From positions 62,001 to 126,000 of the forward strand of contig NZ_JAFJYB010000005.1 in assembly GCF_018777385.1 (NCBI RefSeq): a stretch of DNA of 64,000 bases, in the 5' to 3' direction. Position 1 is the stretch's first letter, and every line of letters starts with the position of its first letter. A program made the translations under genes and the position numbers. Positions 11,013 through 22,027 of the stretch are shown piece by piece. Source of the stretch: Candidatus Symbiopectobacterium endolongispinus. Lineage in GTDB: Bacteria; Pseudomonadota; Gammaproteobacteria; Enterobacterales; Enterobacteriaceae. The notes under the pieces are model-generated. The model was not told the DNA's origin. It did not search any database and saw only the letters and a list, made by a program, of their open reading frames with translations.

Positions 11013-12095
11013 ATGCGTCTAGAGTTATTATTGATTTTCTTGTTTTCTCTGGCTTTTCTATTCCTGGCCCGTCGCGTGGCGGGGCCGCTTGGTCTTGTCG
11101 ATCGTCCCAATCAGCGTAAACGTCACCAAGGTCTGATCCCGCTGGTGGGGGGCATTTCCGTTTATGCTGGCCTGTGCTTTACCTTCCTGGTTACCGACTA
11201 CTACATTCCCCATTTCCGTTTTTACCTGCTGTGCGCCGGTATTTTGGTGTTTGTCGGGGCATTAGACGATCGCTTTGATATCAGTGTCAAAATCCGTGCG
11301 CTGGTTCAGGCGCTGGTGGCCATCGCCATGATGGTGTTCGCGCATCTCTCATTGCGCAATCTGGGAGAGTTGTTTGGCCCGTGGGATATGGTACTGGGGC
11401 CATTGGGCTATCTGGTGACGCTGTTTGCCGTGTGGGCGGCCATTAACGCGTTTAACATGGTCGACGGCATCGACGGTCTGCTCGGTGGCCTTTCCGTGGT
11501 GTCGTTCGGCGCGATGGGTATCCTGCTCTACGGTTACGGTCACCACAATTTAGCGCTGTGGTGCTTTGCCATGATTGCGGCCACGCTGCCGTACATCTTA
11601 CTAAACCTCGGTTTTTTTGGCCGCCTCTATAAAGTGTTTATGGGCGATGCAGGCAGCACCATGATAGGGTTCACTTCCATCTGGATCCTGATGCAATCCA
11701 CGCAGGGCAAATACCATCCGATTAATCCGGTAACGGCGCTGTGGTTGATCGCCATCCCGCTGATGGATATGGTTGCCATCATGTACCGTCGTTTGCGCCG
11801 AGGGATGAGCCCCTTCGCGCCGGATCGTCGGCATATCCATCACTTATTGATGCGCGCCGGGTTTACACCGCATCAGGCTTTTGTGTTGATCACCGTGGCC
11901 GCGGTACTGTTGGCGGGTATCGGCATGGCCGGAGAGTATTTCTCTTTCATTCCTGAATGGGCCATGTTGGTGCTGTTTTTACTGGCCTTTGGGCTTTATG
12001 ACTATTGCCTGAAACGGGCATGGCGCGTGGCGCGCTTTCTGAAACGCATCAAGCGTCGAGCGCACCGTAACGACAATCATAGACACTCAACTTGA
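11013..12095 (+). CDS. wecA: UDP-GlcNAc:undecaprenyl-phosphate GlcNAc-1-phosphate transferase
   Basis: WecA transfers GlcNAc-1-phosphate from UDP-GlcNAc to undecaprenyl phosphate, the first membrane step of ECA and of many O antigens. At 360 residues it matches the family (367 in E. coli). It is a polytopic inner-membrane protein with the catalytic aspartates in GALDDRFD, the NMVDGIDGL segment, FMGDAGS, and the cytoplasmic histidine motif DRRHIHHLLMRAGF. It starts with MRLELLLIFLFS. It heads the ECA operon and is one of only four open ECA genes here. Retention could reflect another use of the lipid product or simply chance, since a pathway blocked later would accumulate lipid I. Confidence 0.97.
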   Translation: MRLELLLIFLFSLAFLFLARRVAGPLGLVDRPNQRKRHQGLIPLVGGISVYAGLCFTFLVTDYYIPHFRFYLLCAGILVFVGALDDRFDISVKIRALVQALVAIAMMVFAHLSLRNLGELFGPWDMVLGPLGYLVTLFAVWAAINAFNMVDGIDGLLGGLSVVSFGAMGILLYGYGHHNLALWCFAMIAATLPYILLNLGFFGRLYKVFMGDAGSTMIGFTSIWILMQSTQGKYHPINPVTALWLIAIPLMDMVAIMYRRLRRGMSPFAPDRRHIHHLLMRAGFTPHQAFVLITVAAVLLAGIGMAGEYFSFIPEWAMLVLFLLAFGLYDYCLKRAWRVARFLKRIKRRAHRNDNHRHST

Positions 12096-12118
12096 AACCA
12101 CATCACTTTGGGGAAGTA

Positions 12119-13199
12119 ATGAAACACGAAAACCCTGCTAACGGAACCTCTGGCGAAGCACATTACCGCGTGACGACGGGGGGGGGGGCCGGTATTGAGA
12201 ATGAACTGGACATTCGTGGCCTGTGCGGTGCGTTGTGGAGAGGCAAATTCTGGATTGCCGGCGTAGCGCTGGCTTTCGCGCTGGTGGCGTTAGGGTATTC
12301 CTATCTTGCTCGCCAAGAGTTGAGCGCTATGGCAATAACGGACCGGCCTGGCGTTACGCGGCTGGGCGGTTATTATCCGCAACAGCAGTTCTTACGTAAT
12401 CTGGATGCCAAAGCTTTTGCGTCGCTGCCGCCCGAAGCGCTGTCGGTGTCAGCTAAGGTTTACGACGAGTTTGTCATGCAGGTTACCGCGTATGATACCC
12501 GGCGCGATTTCTGGCTACAGAGCGACTACTATAAATCGCATCAGGAAGGTGATGTCAAAGCGGATGCGGCCTTGCTGGACGATCTGATCGCCGACATCCA
12601 GTTTACCGCGCGTGACGACGGTAAGAAGACCTTCGATAGTGTGCGCCTGCCGCCAATCGCCTGTTGCGCGACTATATCGAATTTGCCAGTAAGCGCGCCG
12701 CACTGCACCTTAACGGTGAGCTGAAAGGCGCCTGGGCGGCACGTAAGGTCTTTTACAGTCACAGATTCAGCGTCAGGAAGCGGTCGCGCAGGCGATTTTC
12801 GATCGCGACCTGAATAGCGTGAAGATGGCGCTAAAAATTGCGCAACAGCAGGGGATAAGCCGCAGCCAGACCAATACCCCAGCGGAAGAATTGCCGCCTT
12901 CAGAACTTTTCCTGTTGGGGCGTCCGATGTTACAGGTGCAATTGGAGTCCTTGCAGGCCAGTGGGCCGCGCTTCGACATCGATTATGACCAAAATCGCGC
13001 CATGTTGGCGACGTTAAGCGTTGAGCCAACGCTTGATGCGGCATTGCCGACTTACCGTTATCTGCGCACGCCGGAGGAGCCGGTGAAGCGAGACAGTCCG
13101 CGTCGCCTGTTCTTAATGGTGATGTGGGGCGCTATCGGTGCATTAACCGGGGCGGGCATTGCATTGGTTCGCTGTAAACCTCAGCGGCGGATGGATTGA
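12119..13199 (+). pseudogene. wzzE: wzzE, ECA polysaccharide chain-length modulator, frameshifted
   Basis: WzzE sets the number of ECA trisaccharide repeats. The likely start is MKHENPANGTSG after GGGGAAGTA. The Wzz N-terminal membrane segment (FWIAGVALAFALVALGYSYL) and the C-terminal membrane segment near LFLMVMWGAIGALTGAG are present, with RYLRTPEEPVKRDSPRR just before the latter. The frame is lost near 12645 (VRLP to NRLLRDYIEFASKRA) and changed again near 12750 before LQSQIQRQEAVAQAIFDRD, so at least two indels separate the halves. The N-terminal part contains an 11-G homopolymer that is in frame in this assembly but would be a slippage hotspot. Confidence 0.9.
12178..12188 (+). repeat. 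poly-G tract (11 G) in wzzE
   Basis: Eleven consecutive G residues encode part of TTGGGAG about 20 codons into wzzE. Such a tract is highly slippage-prone. The count given is in frame with the downstream wzzE sequence. Confidence 0.95.
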
Positions 13200-13251
13200 C
13201 CGTTTATGCCGCCTGAAATGGCAGCCCCTAACCTGATGAAAGAGATTCATA

Positions 13252-13956
13252 GTGAAAGTGTTGACTATTTTCGGCACCCGTCCAGAAGCCATCAAAATGG
13301 CCCCTCTGGTTTATGCCCTGGCTCAAGATGAAGCCTTTGAATCGAAAATATGCGTAACAGCCCAGCACCGGGAGATGCTGGATCAGGTGCTGCGTTTATT
13401 TGCTATTACGCCGGATTATGATTTGAACATTATGCAGCCGGGCCAGGGGCTGAGTGAGGTCACTTGCCGCATACTGGAAGGACTGGAACCGGTATTGACG
13501 GCGTTCAAACCCGATCTGGTGCTGGTGCATGGTGATACCACCACACTGGCCGCCAGCCTTGCGGCGCTGTATCAGCGTATTCCCGTCGCTCATGTGGAGG
13601 CCGGGTTGCGCACGGGCAATCTCTATTCTCCGTGGCCTGAAGAGGCCAACCGTAAGCTGACCGGCCATTTGGTGACGTATCACTTTGCGCCAACCAAGCG
13701 GGCGCGTGATAACCTGCTGCGGGAAAACCTCGGCGACCGGCAGATCCTGGTGACGGAAAATACGGTTATCGATGCGCTGTTCTGGGTGCGCGATCGTATT
13801 CTTGGCGATGAAACATTGCTCTACTCCCTGGATACCCACTACGGTTTTCTGGATGCGAATAAAAAACTGATTCTGGTCACCGGGCATCGCCGTGAAAACT
13901 TTGGCGGCTGGTTCGAGCGTATTTGCACGGCGTTGGCGGTCATTGCATCGCGGTAG
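13252..13956 (+). pseudogene. wecB: wecB, UDP-GlcNAc 2-epimerase, 3' part deleted and joined to wecC
   Basis: WecB converts UDP-GlcNAc to UDP-ManNAc. A GTG starts [19 protein letters not shown]. The first about 225 residues are excellent WecB ([50 protein letters not shown]), then the frame ends ten codons later in IASR. The missing 150 or so C-terminal residues hold essential UDP-binding residues. The sequence from 13926 on reads in another frame as WecC, so this is a deletion junction, not a simple frameshift. UDP-ManNAc cannot be made by this gene. Confidence 0.95.
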
Positions 13957-14411
13957 ACCCGTGGTTTATCGTGGCGCAAAATCCGCAGCAGGCGCGTTTG
14001 ATACACACGGCGCGGTTGGTGAACGACGGTAAGCCGTTGTGGGTGGTCGATCGCGTCAAAATGGCGGTAGCGGATTATCTGGTGCAGAGCGGAAAACGCG
14101 CCAGTGACGTGACCATCGCCTGTTTTGGGCTGGCGTTTAAGCCGGATATTGACGATTTGCGCGAAAGCCCGGCGGTCGGGATTACCGAAATGATTGCGCA
14201 GTGGCACAGCGGCACGACACTTGCCGTGGAGCCGAATGTGACTGCGTTGCCGCCACGTTTGACCGGGTTGGTTACGTTGACGGAATTACCGGCGGCGTTG
14301 CGTGAGGCGGATGTGGTGGTGATGCTGGTCGATCACCGTGCATTCCGCGCGATAGAACCTGAAAAGATAAAACAACAGTGGATTGTAGACACGAAAGGAG
14401 TATGGCGTTGA
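13936..14411 (+). pseudogene. wecC: wecC, UDP-ManNAc dehydrogenase, C-terminal fragment
   Basis: WecC oxidises UDP-ManNAc to UDP-ManNAcA in two NAD-dependent steps. Only the C-terminal third remains: [21 protein letters not shown], containing the catalytic cysteine of the family, then FGLAFKPDIDDLRESPAV and [13 protein letters not shown], ending TKGVWR. About 258 N-terminal residues including the whole NAD-binding domain are gone. The fragment is joined out of frame to the wecB 5' part. The 3' end overlaps the start of rffG as in intact operons. Confidence 0.95.
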
Positions 14412-15475
14412 AACGTATTTTGGTGACAGGCGGCGCAGGGTTTATTGGCTCCGCGCTGGTACGCTATCTGGTAACGGAAACGCAAGACAGCGTCGTGGTG
14501 GTCGATAAGCTGACATATGCCGGTAATCTAGCATCATTGGCGCCGGTGGCGACCAGCGATCGTTTTGTGTTCGAGCAGGTTGATATCTGCGATCGTCCCG
14601 CGTTGGATCGGGTATTTGCCACGTATCAGCCGGATTTGGTGATGCATCTGGCGGCGGAAAGTCACGTTGACCGCTCGATCGATGGTCCGGCGGCGTTTAT
14701 TGAAACCAATATCGTCGGTACCTATCAGATGCTGGAAGCGGCGCGCCACTACTGGAACGCGCTGGATGGCAAGAAAAAAGCGGCTTTCCGTTTCCATAAT
14801 ATTTCCACCGATGAGGTGTTTGGCAATCTGCATGGCACGGACGATCTGTTCACCGAAACCACGCCGTATGCGCCCAGCAGCCCTTATTCCGCATCCAAAG
14901 CCTCCAGCGACAATCTGGTGCGTGCCTGGATGCGCACCTATGGGCTGCCGACAATCATCACCAACTGCTCCAATAACTACGGTCCTTACCACTTCCCGGA
15001 AAAATTGATTCCACTGATGATCCTCAACGCAATATCCGGTAAGCCGCTGCCCGTGTATGGCAACGGTGCGCAGATCCGTGACTGGCTGTTTGTTGAAGAT
15101 CATGCGCGTGCGCTTTACCTCGTGGTGACGGCGGGTGAAATCGAGGAAACCTACAATATCGGCGGCCATAACGAGCGTAAAAACCTCGACGTGGTGCATA
15201 CCCTGTGCGATCTGCTGGAAGAACTGGCACCGCAAAAACCAGCGGGTGTAACCCATTATCGCGATTTGATTACTTACGTGACTGATCGACCCGGACATGA
15301 CATGCGTTATGCCATCGATGCCAGCAAAATGGCGCGGAAGCTGGGTTGGAAACCACAGGAAACGTTTGAAACCGGCATGCGTAAAACGGTGTTGTGGTAT
15401 CTGAACAACGAAGCCTGGTGGCGCAGTGTGCAGGATGGCTCCTATACCGGAGAACGGTTGGGGCTGGACGCATAA
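14402..15475 (+). CDS. rffG: dTDP-glucose 4,6-dehydratase
   Basis: RffG makes dTDP-4-keto-6-deoxyglucose, an early step to dTDP-Fuc4NAc for ECA. It is a 357-residue extended short-chain dehydrogenase: Rossmann motif GGAGFIG at the N terminus, [20 protein letters not shown] with the catalytic acidic residues, and YSASKAS with the catalytic tyrosine and lysine. It ends GERLGLDA. The ATG given overlaps the wecC stop. A TTG six bases downstream, in TTGA overlap, is an equally plausible start by analogy with the GTGA overlap I recall in E. coli. The frame is intact although the rest of the sugar pathway around it is broken. Confidence 0.95.
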   Translation: MALKRILVTGGAGFIGSALVRYLVTETQDSVVVVDKLTYAGNLASLAPVATSDRFVFEQVDICDRPALDRVFATYQPDLVMHLAAESHVDRSIDGPAAFIETNIVGTYQMLEAARHYWNALDGKKKAAFRFHNISTDEVFGNLHGTDDLFTETTPYAPSSPYSASKASSDNLVRAWMRTYGLPTIITNCSNNYGPYHFPEKLIPLMILNAISGKPLPVYGNGAQIRDWLFVEDHARALYLVVTAGEIEETYNIGGHNERKNLDVVHTLCDLLEELAPQKPAGVTHYRDLITYVTDRPGHDMRYAIDASKMARKLGWKPQETFETGMRKTVLWYLNNEAWWRSVQDGSYTGERLGLDA

Positions 15476-15538
15476 TCGACGCGTTTGTCGTGCCCGTGTG
15501 TCAGTAACAGCAGCGTGCAGGCCATTACAGGAGAGGCG

Positions 15539-16259
15539 ATGAAAGCGACGATCCGTGCGCATCTGATGCCGTTAGCGTGGGAAAGCGATTTTTTTCGCCC
15601 TCCCCAGCGCGCGCCTGTCGTTCAGTGATGATGCGCCAGTGCTAACATCTGAGGCGTTGACCGCGTATGCCGTGGTGCAAGCCAAGGTCGCTGCCAGCGA
15701 TCTGGCGACGATCGATGCGCTCTCTGCCGAAGGTTTCCAACTGGCAGAGAGCGAAGTGGATTTTTGCCTGCCCATCGATTCTGTCGAGGCGGTGCTTCCG
15801 GCCTGGCGCGTGGCGGATAACGCAGATATTGCGCTTCTGCGTGATGCCGCTTCGCGCGTTTTTTCGCAGAGTCGGTTTCGCACACCCTGGTATCACGCTG
15901 CGGACAGCGGGCGTTTTTATGCGCAATGGGTGGAAAACGCGGTACGTGGCACCTTTGACGATGTTTGCCTGATTGCACACGACGCGCAGGGCGAGCCGCT
16001 TGGTTGGGTGACACTGCGCCAAACGCAGACGGACCAGGCGCGCATCGGCCTTCTGGCCGCGTGGCCGGGTACTTCCGGCGGGGTGGGCATGCTGCTTATG
16101 GCACTGGCAAGGCACTGGTGCCAACAGCGGCACGTGGCGCACCTGTGGGTGGCTACGCAGTTGGGTAATACGCGCGCGCTGCGCCTTTATCAACGCTCTG
16201 GCGCGCAGATTCATGACACGGCGCATTGGTTTTACAGGAGACCGCATGATTCCCTTTAA
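15539..16259 (+). pseudogene. rffC: rffC (wecD), dTDP-4-amino-4,6-dideoxygalactose N-acetyltransferase, frameshifted
   Basis: RffC acetylates dTDP-Fuc4N with acetyl-CoA. An ATG with a CAGGAGAGG ribosome-binding site starts MKATIRAHLMPLAWESDFF, matching the enteric N terminus. Then 7 T at 15589-15595 replace the 6 needed and the frame stops shortly after. Removing one T restores ALPSARLSFSDDAPVLT and the whole GNAT domain (SRFRTPWY, FYAQWVENAVRGTFDD, ARIGLLAAWPG, VATQLGNTRALRLYQRSG). The gene is otherwise full length. Its 3' end overlaps the rffA start. A single homopolymer T is the only lesion, so read-level confirmation would decide its status. Confidence 0.88.
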
Positions 16260-17355
16260 CGCTCCCCCGGTTGTGGGTACCGAGCTGGACTATATGCAGG
16301 CCGCCATGAGCAGCGGCAAGCTGTGTGGTGACGGCGGTTTTACTCGCCGCTGCCAGCAATGGCTGGAGCACTATTCTGGCAGCAAGAAGGTGTTATTGAC
16401 CCCCCCTGTACCGCATCGCTGGAAATGGCAGCCATCCTGCTGGATATTCATCCGGGGGATGAAGTGATCATGCCCAGCTACACTTTCGTTTCCACCGCCA
16501 ATGCCTTTGTACTTCGTGGGGCAACCATCGTTTATGTCGATGTACGCCCGGATACGCTGAACATCGATGAAAGCAAAATTGAAGCGGCGATTACCGACAA
16601 AACCCGTGCCATCGTGCCGGTGCACTATGCCGGTGTGGCGTGCGAGATGGACGCCATTATGGCGCTGGCGGAAAAGTACGAGCTATGGGTGGTGGAGGAT
16701 GCCGCGCAAGGGGTGATGGCGCGCTACAAAGGGCGTCCGTTGGGGGCGATTGGTCATATTGGCTGCTTCAGTTTTCACGAAACCAAAAACTACACGTCCG
16801 GCGGAGAAGGCGGTGCCATACTGATCAACGACCACGCGTTGGTTGAGCGGGCGGAAATCATCCGCGAGAAAGGCACCAACCGCAGCCAGTTTTTTCGCGG
16901 TCAGGCCGATAAATATACCTGGCGCGATATTGGTTCCAGCTACCTGATGGCAGATATTCAGGCTGCCTACCTGTGGGGGCAGTTGGAAGCCGCCGGGCGC
17001 ATCAACGAACGACGTTTGCGCCTGTGGCATAACTATTATGATGCCTTCCGCCCGTTGGCGGAGGCTGGGCGCGGCACACTGCCAGCACAATGCGCACCTG
17101 TTTTACCTCAAGCTGCGCGATATTGACGATCGCGCCGCGTTTATTCATGACATGAAGGATGCAGACATCCTGACGGTGTTTCACTATATTCCGCTGCATA
17201 CTTCGCCTGCGGGGCTGCGCTTCGGGCGTTTTTCCGGTGAGGATCGTTACACCACGCGGGAAAGCGAGCGACTCGTCCGGTTGCCGCTGTTTTATAATCT
17301 ATCAGATGTGAATCAGCGTATGGTGATCAACACCATCCTGAGCTTCTTTTCCTGA
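16246..17355 (+). pseudogene. rffA: rffA (wecE), dTDP-4-keto-6-deoxyglucose transaminase, two lesions
   Basis: RffA is a PLP aminotransferase that makes dTDP-Fuc4N. It starts MIPFNAPPVVGTELDYMQ. Lesion one: 7 C at 16400-16406 where 8 are needed for VLLTPPCTASLEMAA. The central part is normal, with the PLP lysine in FSFHETKNYTSGGEGG and TNRSQFFRG. Lesion two near 17085: about 20 bp are missing between two TGCCA copies, corresponding to the SIPDG region before NAHLFYLKLRDIDD. The C terminus is otherwise complete (LPLFYNLSDVNQRM). The second lesion is a multi-base deletion and so supports genuine inactivation. Confidence 0.92.
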
Positions 17356-17356
17356 T

Positions 17357-18608
17357 ATGTCATTGGCAAAATCGTCCTTATGGACGGCGGGTTCGACGCT
17401 GGTCAAAATCGCCATTGGCCTGGTGGTTATCAAATTGCTGGCAGTGGCCTTCGGCTCGAGCGGCGTGGGGCTGGCGGGGAATTACCGCCAACTGATCACG
17501 GTGTTGGGCGTGCTGTCAGCCGCGGGAATATTTAATGGTGTGATCATGCTGGTGGCGCGCCATCAGCGGCAGCCTGAGCCGTTGCAACAGGTTTTGGGGA
17601 CGTCAGCGACGCTTATTGCGCTCTTTTCATCGGCGTTAGCGCTCTCTTTGTGCTGGCAGCAGGGACGATAGCCACGGTGCTGTTTGGCGACGATCGCTAT
17701 CGTGACGTGATCCGTCTGCTGGCGTTGCTGCAAATGGGCATTGCCTGTGCCAACTTCTTTTTGGCTATCCTGAAATGGTATCGGGACGCACAGGGCAATG
17801 CGCTGGCGATTGTCGGGGGGCAGCCTGATTGGGCTGGTGGCGTTTGTTGCCTGCTTTCTGCTGGGGGGGCTACGCTGGTGCGCTGGTAGGGCTGGCGCTG
17901 GTACCGGTGTTGATCGCGCTGCCCGCCGGTGTGTTGCTGTTGCGGCGTACCCCTTTGCGTTGGCAGCATTTGCGTCCGGTATGGGATCGTGCGTTCGCCA
18001 CGCAGTTAGGGAAATTTACCCTGATGGCGGTGATGACGGCGGTAACGGTACCCGTTGCCTATATCATGATGCGTAACGTGCTCGCGGCGCATGCCTGGTG
18101 GGATGCGGTCGGCTTGTGGCAGGGAGTGAGCTCGATATCCGATGCTTACCTGCAATTTATCACCGCCGCGTTTTCGGTCTATTTGCTGCCGACGCTGGCG
18201 CGATTGCAGGAAAAACCGGCGATTGCGCGAGAGATCGGCCGTGCGTTGCGGTTTGTTATCCCTGCGGTGGCTGCTGTCGGTCTCGCTATTTGGTTACTGC
18301 GCGATGTGACTATCTGGCTGCTGTTTTCCCCGCAGTTTGTGCCGATGCGCGATCTCTTCGCCTGGCAACTGGTGGGCGATGTGATGAAAGTGGGGGCCTA
18401 TGTCTTTGGTTATCTGGTGATTGCCAAAGCGGCGCTGCGCTTTTATCTGCTGGCGGAATTGAGCCAGTTTCTGTTGCTAAGTGGTTTCTCCCAGTGGTTG
18501 ATTCCGCGCCACGGCGCATTGGGGGCCACGCAAGCCTATATGTTGACCTATGTGGTTTACTTTTTCCTGTGCTGTTTTGTTTTTCTTATTTACCGTAGGC
18601 GACCATGA
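17357..18608 (+). pseudogene. wzxE: wzxE, ECA lipid III flippase, three frameshifts
   Basis: WzxE flips undecaprenyl-linked ECA trisaccharide across the inner membrane. It starts MSLAKSSLWTAGSTLVKIAIG. Three insertions are visible: an extra CT in CTCTCT at 17642-17647, an extra G at 17815-17820 (6 for 5) and an extra G at 17863-17869 (7 for 6). Correcting them restores ALFVLAAG, IVGGSLIGLVAFVACFLLGGYAGALVGLA and the remaining membrane helices to [10 protein letters not shown]. Its stop overlaps the wecF start. Loss of the flippase is tolerable here because lipid III cannot be made upstream. Confidence 0.92.
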
Positions 18609-19690
18609 CGACACTGATTCACGTGCTGGGATCGGATATCCCACATCATAACCAGACGCTGCTGCGCTTCTTCCATGACGTGCTGGCAACACAACTCCCT
18701 GCGCCCGTGGTCACGCATTTTATGGTGGTATCCGGTGATGAGGGCTTGCCGCAGGCTTTTCCTGGGTTGACGTTAACCTGCTATGCCGATAAACGTGCGC
18801 TGGCGCAGGCGGTGGTGACGCGGGCGCAGGCAGATCGACAGACGCGGTTCTTTTTCCACGGACAGTTTAATCCGTGGATTTGGCTGGCGCTGTTGGGTCG
18901 GCGTATCAAACCGGCACAGGCCTATTGGCATGTGTGGGGCGCGGATCTGTATGAAGAGGCCACGCAGTGGAAGCATCGCCTGTTTTACCTGCTGCGTCGC
19001 ATGGCACAGGGGCGTATCGGTCATGTCTTTGCCACGCGTGGCGATCTGGATTTCTATCGGCAGCGGCATGCGGATGTGCCTGCCTCCTTACTTTATTTCC
19101 CCACCAAAATGAACCCGGCGCTGACGGAAGAGACCGTGACCAAACCGCTGGCTGGACCGATGACGGTGCTGGTGGGTAATTCCGGTGATAAGAGCAATCG
19201 GCATATCGAAGCGCTGCGTGCCATTCATCAGCAACTGGGGCCGCAGGTGCGGGTGATTGTCCCCATGGGATATCCCGCAAACAATGAAGATTACATCAAT
19301 CAGGTGGCGCAGGAAGGTGAAACGCTGTTTGGCACGAAGCAGTTTCAGTTGCTGCGCGAACAGTTGGCGTTCGATGATTACCTGAACCTGTTGCGCAGTT
19401 GCGATCTCGGCGTATTTATCTTCCCGCGTCAGCAAGGCATAGGTATGCTTTGCCTGCTGATTCAGTGCGGGGTGCCCTTTGTCATCAGCCGGAAGAATCC
19501 CTTCTGGCAGGATCTGGCCGAGCAGCATTTACCTGTGCTGTTTTACGGCGATACGTTGACGGAAGCTGTGGTGCGTGAAGCGCAACGTCAGATCGCCAGC
19601 GTGGATCAGCGCCGCATCGCGTTCTTCCAGCCTAACTACCAGCGAGGATGGCTCGATGCCTTGACGTTGGCGGCGGAGACGAAACCATGA
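18605..19690 (+). CDS. wecF: TDP-Fuc4NAc:lipid II Fuc4NAc transferase
   Basis: WecF adds the third sugar, Fuc4NAc, to ECA lipid II to form lipid III. At 361 residues it matches E. coli (359). Recognisable blocks are [65 protein letters not shown] and [21 protein letters not shown]. The ATG overlaps the wzxE stop and the TGA overlaps the wzyE start, preserving translational coupling. It is open although both substrates should be absent, so it is likely on its way to decay. Confidence 0.93.
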   Translation: MTTLIHVLGSDIPHHNQTLLRFFHDVLATQLPAPVVTHFMVVSGDEGLPQAFPGLTLTCYADKRALAQAVVTRAQADRQTRFFFHGQFNPWIWLALLGRRIKPAQAYWHVWGADLYEEATQWKHRLFYLLRRMAQGRIGHVFATRGDLDFYRQRHADVPASLLYFPTKMNPALTEETVTKPLAGPMTVLVGNSGDKSNRHIEALRAIHQQLGPQVRVIVPMGYPANNEDYINQVAQEGETLFGTKQFQLLREQLAFDDYLNLLRSCDLGVFIFPRQQGIGMLCLLIQCGVPFVISRKNPFWQDLAEQHLPVLFYGDTLTEAVVREAQRQIASVDQRRIAFFQPNYQRGWLDALTLAAETKP

Positions 19691-21057
19691 CACAGGGTGA
19701 GTTCGGCGGCTTGGTCGTGGTGTATCTGTTTGCCGTCAGTTTTATTCTTTTTTTGACCTGGCAGGAGTTTCGTCGAGTACGATTTAACTTTAACGTACTG
19801 TTCTCAATGCTGTTTCTTCTGACATTCTATTTCAGTTTTCCCTTTACCTGCCTGCTGGCGTTCAAATTCAATGTGGCAGTGGTGCCCGCGACCTATTTAC
19901 TTCAGGCGCTGCTGTAGGCAACCGCGTTTTACGCCATCTATTACGTGGCTTATAAAACCCGTCTGCGGGCGCAACGCCGACCGCCCGGCGAACCATGGCT
20001 CATAATGAATCGTGTCGAAACGCACCTGACATGGCTATTGCTGGCGCTGGTGGCCGTGGTGATAGTGGCTATCTTCTTTATAAACAACGGTTTTTTGCTA
20101 TTCAAACTGCGCACCTATAGTCAGATTTTTTCCAGTGAGGTCTCGGGCGTTGCCCTGAAGCGCTTCTTCTATTTTTTTATCCCCGCCATACTGGTGGTCT
20201 ATTTTCTGCACCAAACGCGCCGTGCCTGGCTGCTGTTTCTGGTGGGCACCGTCGGTTCGGAATACTGACCTACCTGATTGTCGGCGGTACGCGGGCGAAT
20301 ATCATTATCGCTTTTGCCCTGTTCTTGTTTATCGGCATCCAGCGCGGTTGGATCACGCTATGGATGCTGGTCGCGGCGGGGGCAGTGGGCGTGACCGCCA
20401 TGTTCTGGCTGGCATTAAAACGCTACAGTCTGGACGTAAGCGGTGCGGAAGCGTTTTACACCTTCCTTTATCTGACACGCGATACCTTCTCGCCGTGGGA
20501 AAATTTGGCGCTGCTGTGGCAACACTATGGTGACATCGAATTTCAGGGGCTAGCTCCCATTGTGCGTGATTTTTATGTCTTTATTCCGTCCTGGCTGTGG
20601 CCCGCTCGTCACAATCTGGTGCTCAATAGCGCTAATTATTTCACTTGGGAAGTGCTCAATAACCATTCCTGGTTGGCGATTTCGCCTACGTTGCTGGGAT
20701 CGCTGGTGGTGATGGGCGGCGTGTTGTTCATTCCGCTCGGTGCCATCGTGGTCGGCCTCATCGTCAAGTGGTTTGATGCCCTGTATGAATCGGGTCGTCT
20801 AAGCAAGAATCGCTACAGCGCAGCGGTGCTGCAAAGTTTCTGCTTTGGTACCATCTTTAACCTGATAGTGTTGGTGCGAGAAGGTGGCGATGCTTTTGTG
20901 TCGCGTGTGGTGTTTTTATCCTGGTGTTTGGGCTGTGCGTGCTGGTGGCGAAGCTGCTGTATTGGCTGTTTGAACGTGCGGGCCTGATTCGTCAGCGTTG
21001 GACGCGTTCGCATACGGCATCGGTGACCTTGCCCCCCACACTCCGGATACGCCATAA
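19687..21057 (+). pseudogene. wzyE: wzyE, ECA polymerase, nonsense and frameshifts
   Basis: WzyE polymerises ECA repeats at the periplasmic face. It starts [19 protein letters not shown] and carries about 11 predicted membrane helices. Lesions: TAG at 19915-19917 after YLLQALL, where E. coli has serine (a single-base change from TCG); one missing base near 20258 before [18 protein letters not shown]; 5 T at 20913-20917 where 6 are needed for VVFFILVFG; and 6 C at 21032-21037, where a seventh would bring in a TAA ten bases before wecG. The middle part ([39 protein letters not shown]) is well conserved. Confidence 0.9.
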
Positions 21058-21066
21058 GGAACCCTC

Positions 21067-21807
21067 ATGGAAAATCCCGCTTCTGTCCCGCTTTATCGCA
21101 TTTGCAATATCCCGCTGCACGGATTTGCGGACCAGGCTGCCCGTCTGGCTTACCTTTTCGCTGAGGGAGAGGTAAAAACCGGCACGTTAGTGGCAATCAA
21201 CGCCGAGAAGGTGTTGGCGGCCGAGCAGGATAAGCCGCTGTGGGATTTGATTGCCGAGGCCGAATACAAGTATGCCGATGGCATCAGTATTGTGCGCGCC
21301 ATCAGGCGTAAATATCCTCAGGCGCAGGTGACGCGTGTCGCCGGTGCTGATTTGTGGGAAGCGCTGATGCAAAAAGCCGGTGCGGAAGGCACCCCGGTTT
21401 TTTTGCTGGGCGGAAAACCGGCGATACTGCGCCAAACGGAAGAGAAACTGCGGACTCAATGGCAGGTGAATATTGTTGGCAGTCAGGATGGTTATTTCCC
21501 ACCGGAACAGCGCGATGAGGTGTTTGAACGGGTGCGCGCCAGCGGGGCGCGCATCGTTACGGTGGCGATGGGTTCCCCTCGCCAGGAGATATTGATGCGT
21601 GATTGCCGCCGTTACCATCCGCAGGCGCTTTATATGGGCGTGGGTGGCACTTATGACGTCTTCACCGGGCACGTGAAACGCGCGCCTCTGGCGTGGCAGC
21701 GTATGGGGTTGGAGTGGCTCTACCGGTTGTTGAGCCAACCCAGCCGCATTACGCGTCAGATTAAACTATTAAAATTCCTCGCTTACTACTTCAGCGGGCG
21801 CCTGTAA
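21067..21807 (+). CDS. wecG: UDP-ManNAcA:lipid I ManNAcA transferase
   Basis: WecG transfers N-acetylmannosaminuronic acid to ECA lipid I, giving lipid II. It is 246 residues, the family length, and belongs to the WecG/TagA/CpsF glycosyltransferases. Family blocks seen are [53 protein letters not shown] and [19 protein letters not shown]. It closes the ECA operon and is intact, though its donor should not be made given the wecB and wecC losses. Confidence 0.95.
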   Translation: MENPASVPLYRICNIPLHGFADQAARLAYLFAEGEVKTGTLVAINAEKVLAAEQDKPLWDLIAEAEYKYADGISIVRAIRRKYPQAQVTRVAGADLWEALMQKAGAEGTPVFLLGGKPAILRQTEEKLRTQWQVNIVGSQDGYFPPEQRDEVFERVRASGARIVTVAMGSPRQEILMRDCRRYHPQALYMGVGGTYDVFTGHVKRAPLAWQRMGLEWLYRLLSQPSRITRQIKLLKFLAYYFSGRL

Positions 21808-22027
21808 CGGCGTGACCATCTGCTGAGCCATCGGTATTGGTTATGACGATTGGCTCTTAAAACAAAATTGTTATTCTTATTTGATTTTAAATGACTATTT
21901 GCTAATCAGGTAAAAATGCAGAAGGATATGCTGCATAAAATGTGCGAACCAGCTCAATAGCGGGATGGGCACGATAAAACCCGGTATGAAACCGGGAGGA
22001 AAACACAACATTTAAGACTGATGATCT

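Noticed and set aside
14534-15562. 342-codon reverse-strand frame opposite rffG
   Set aside because: It mirrors a well-identified dehydratase, has no recognisable motifs and no ribosome-binding site; a composition shadow.
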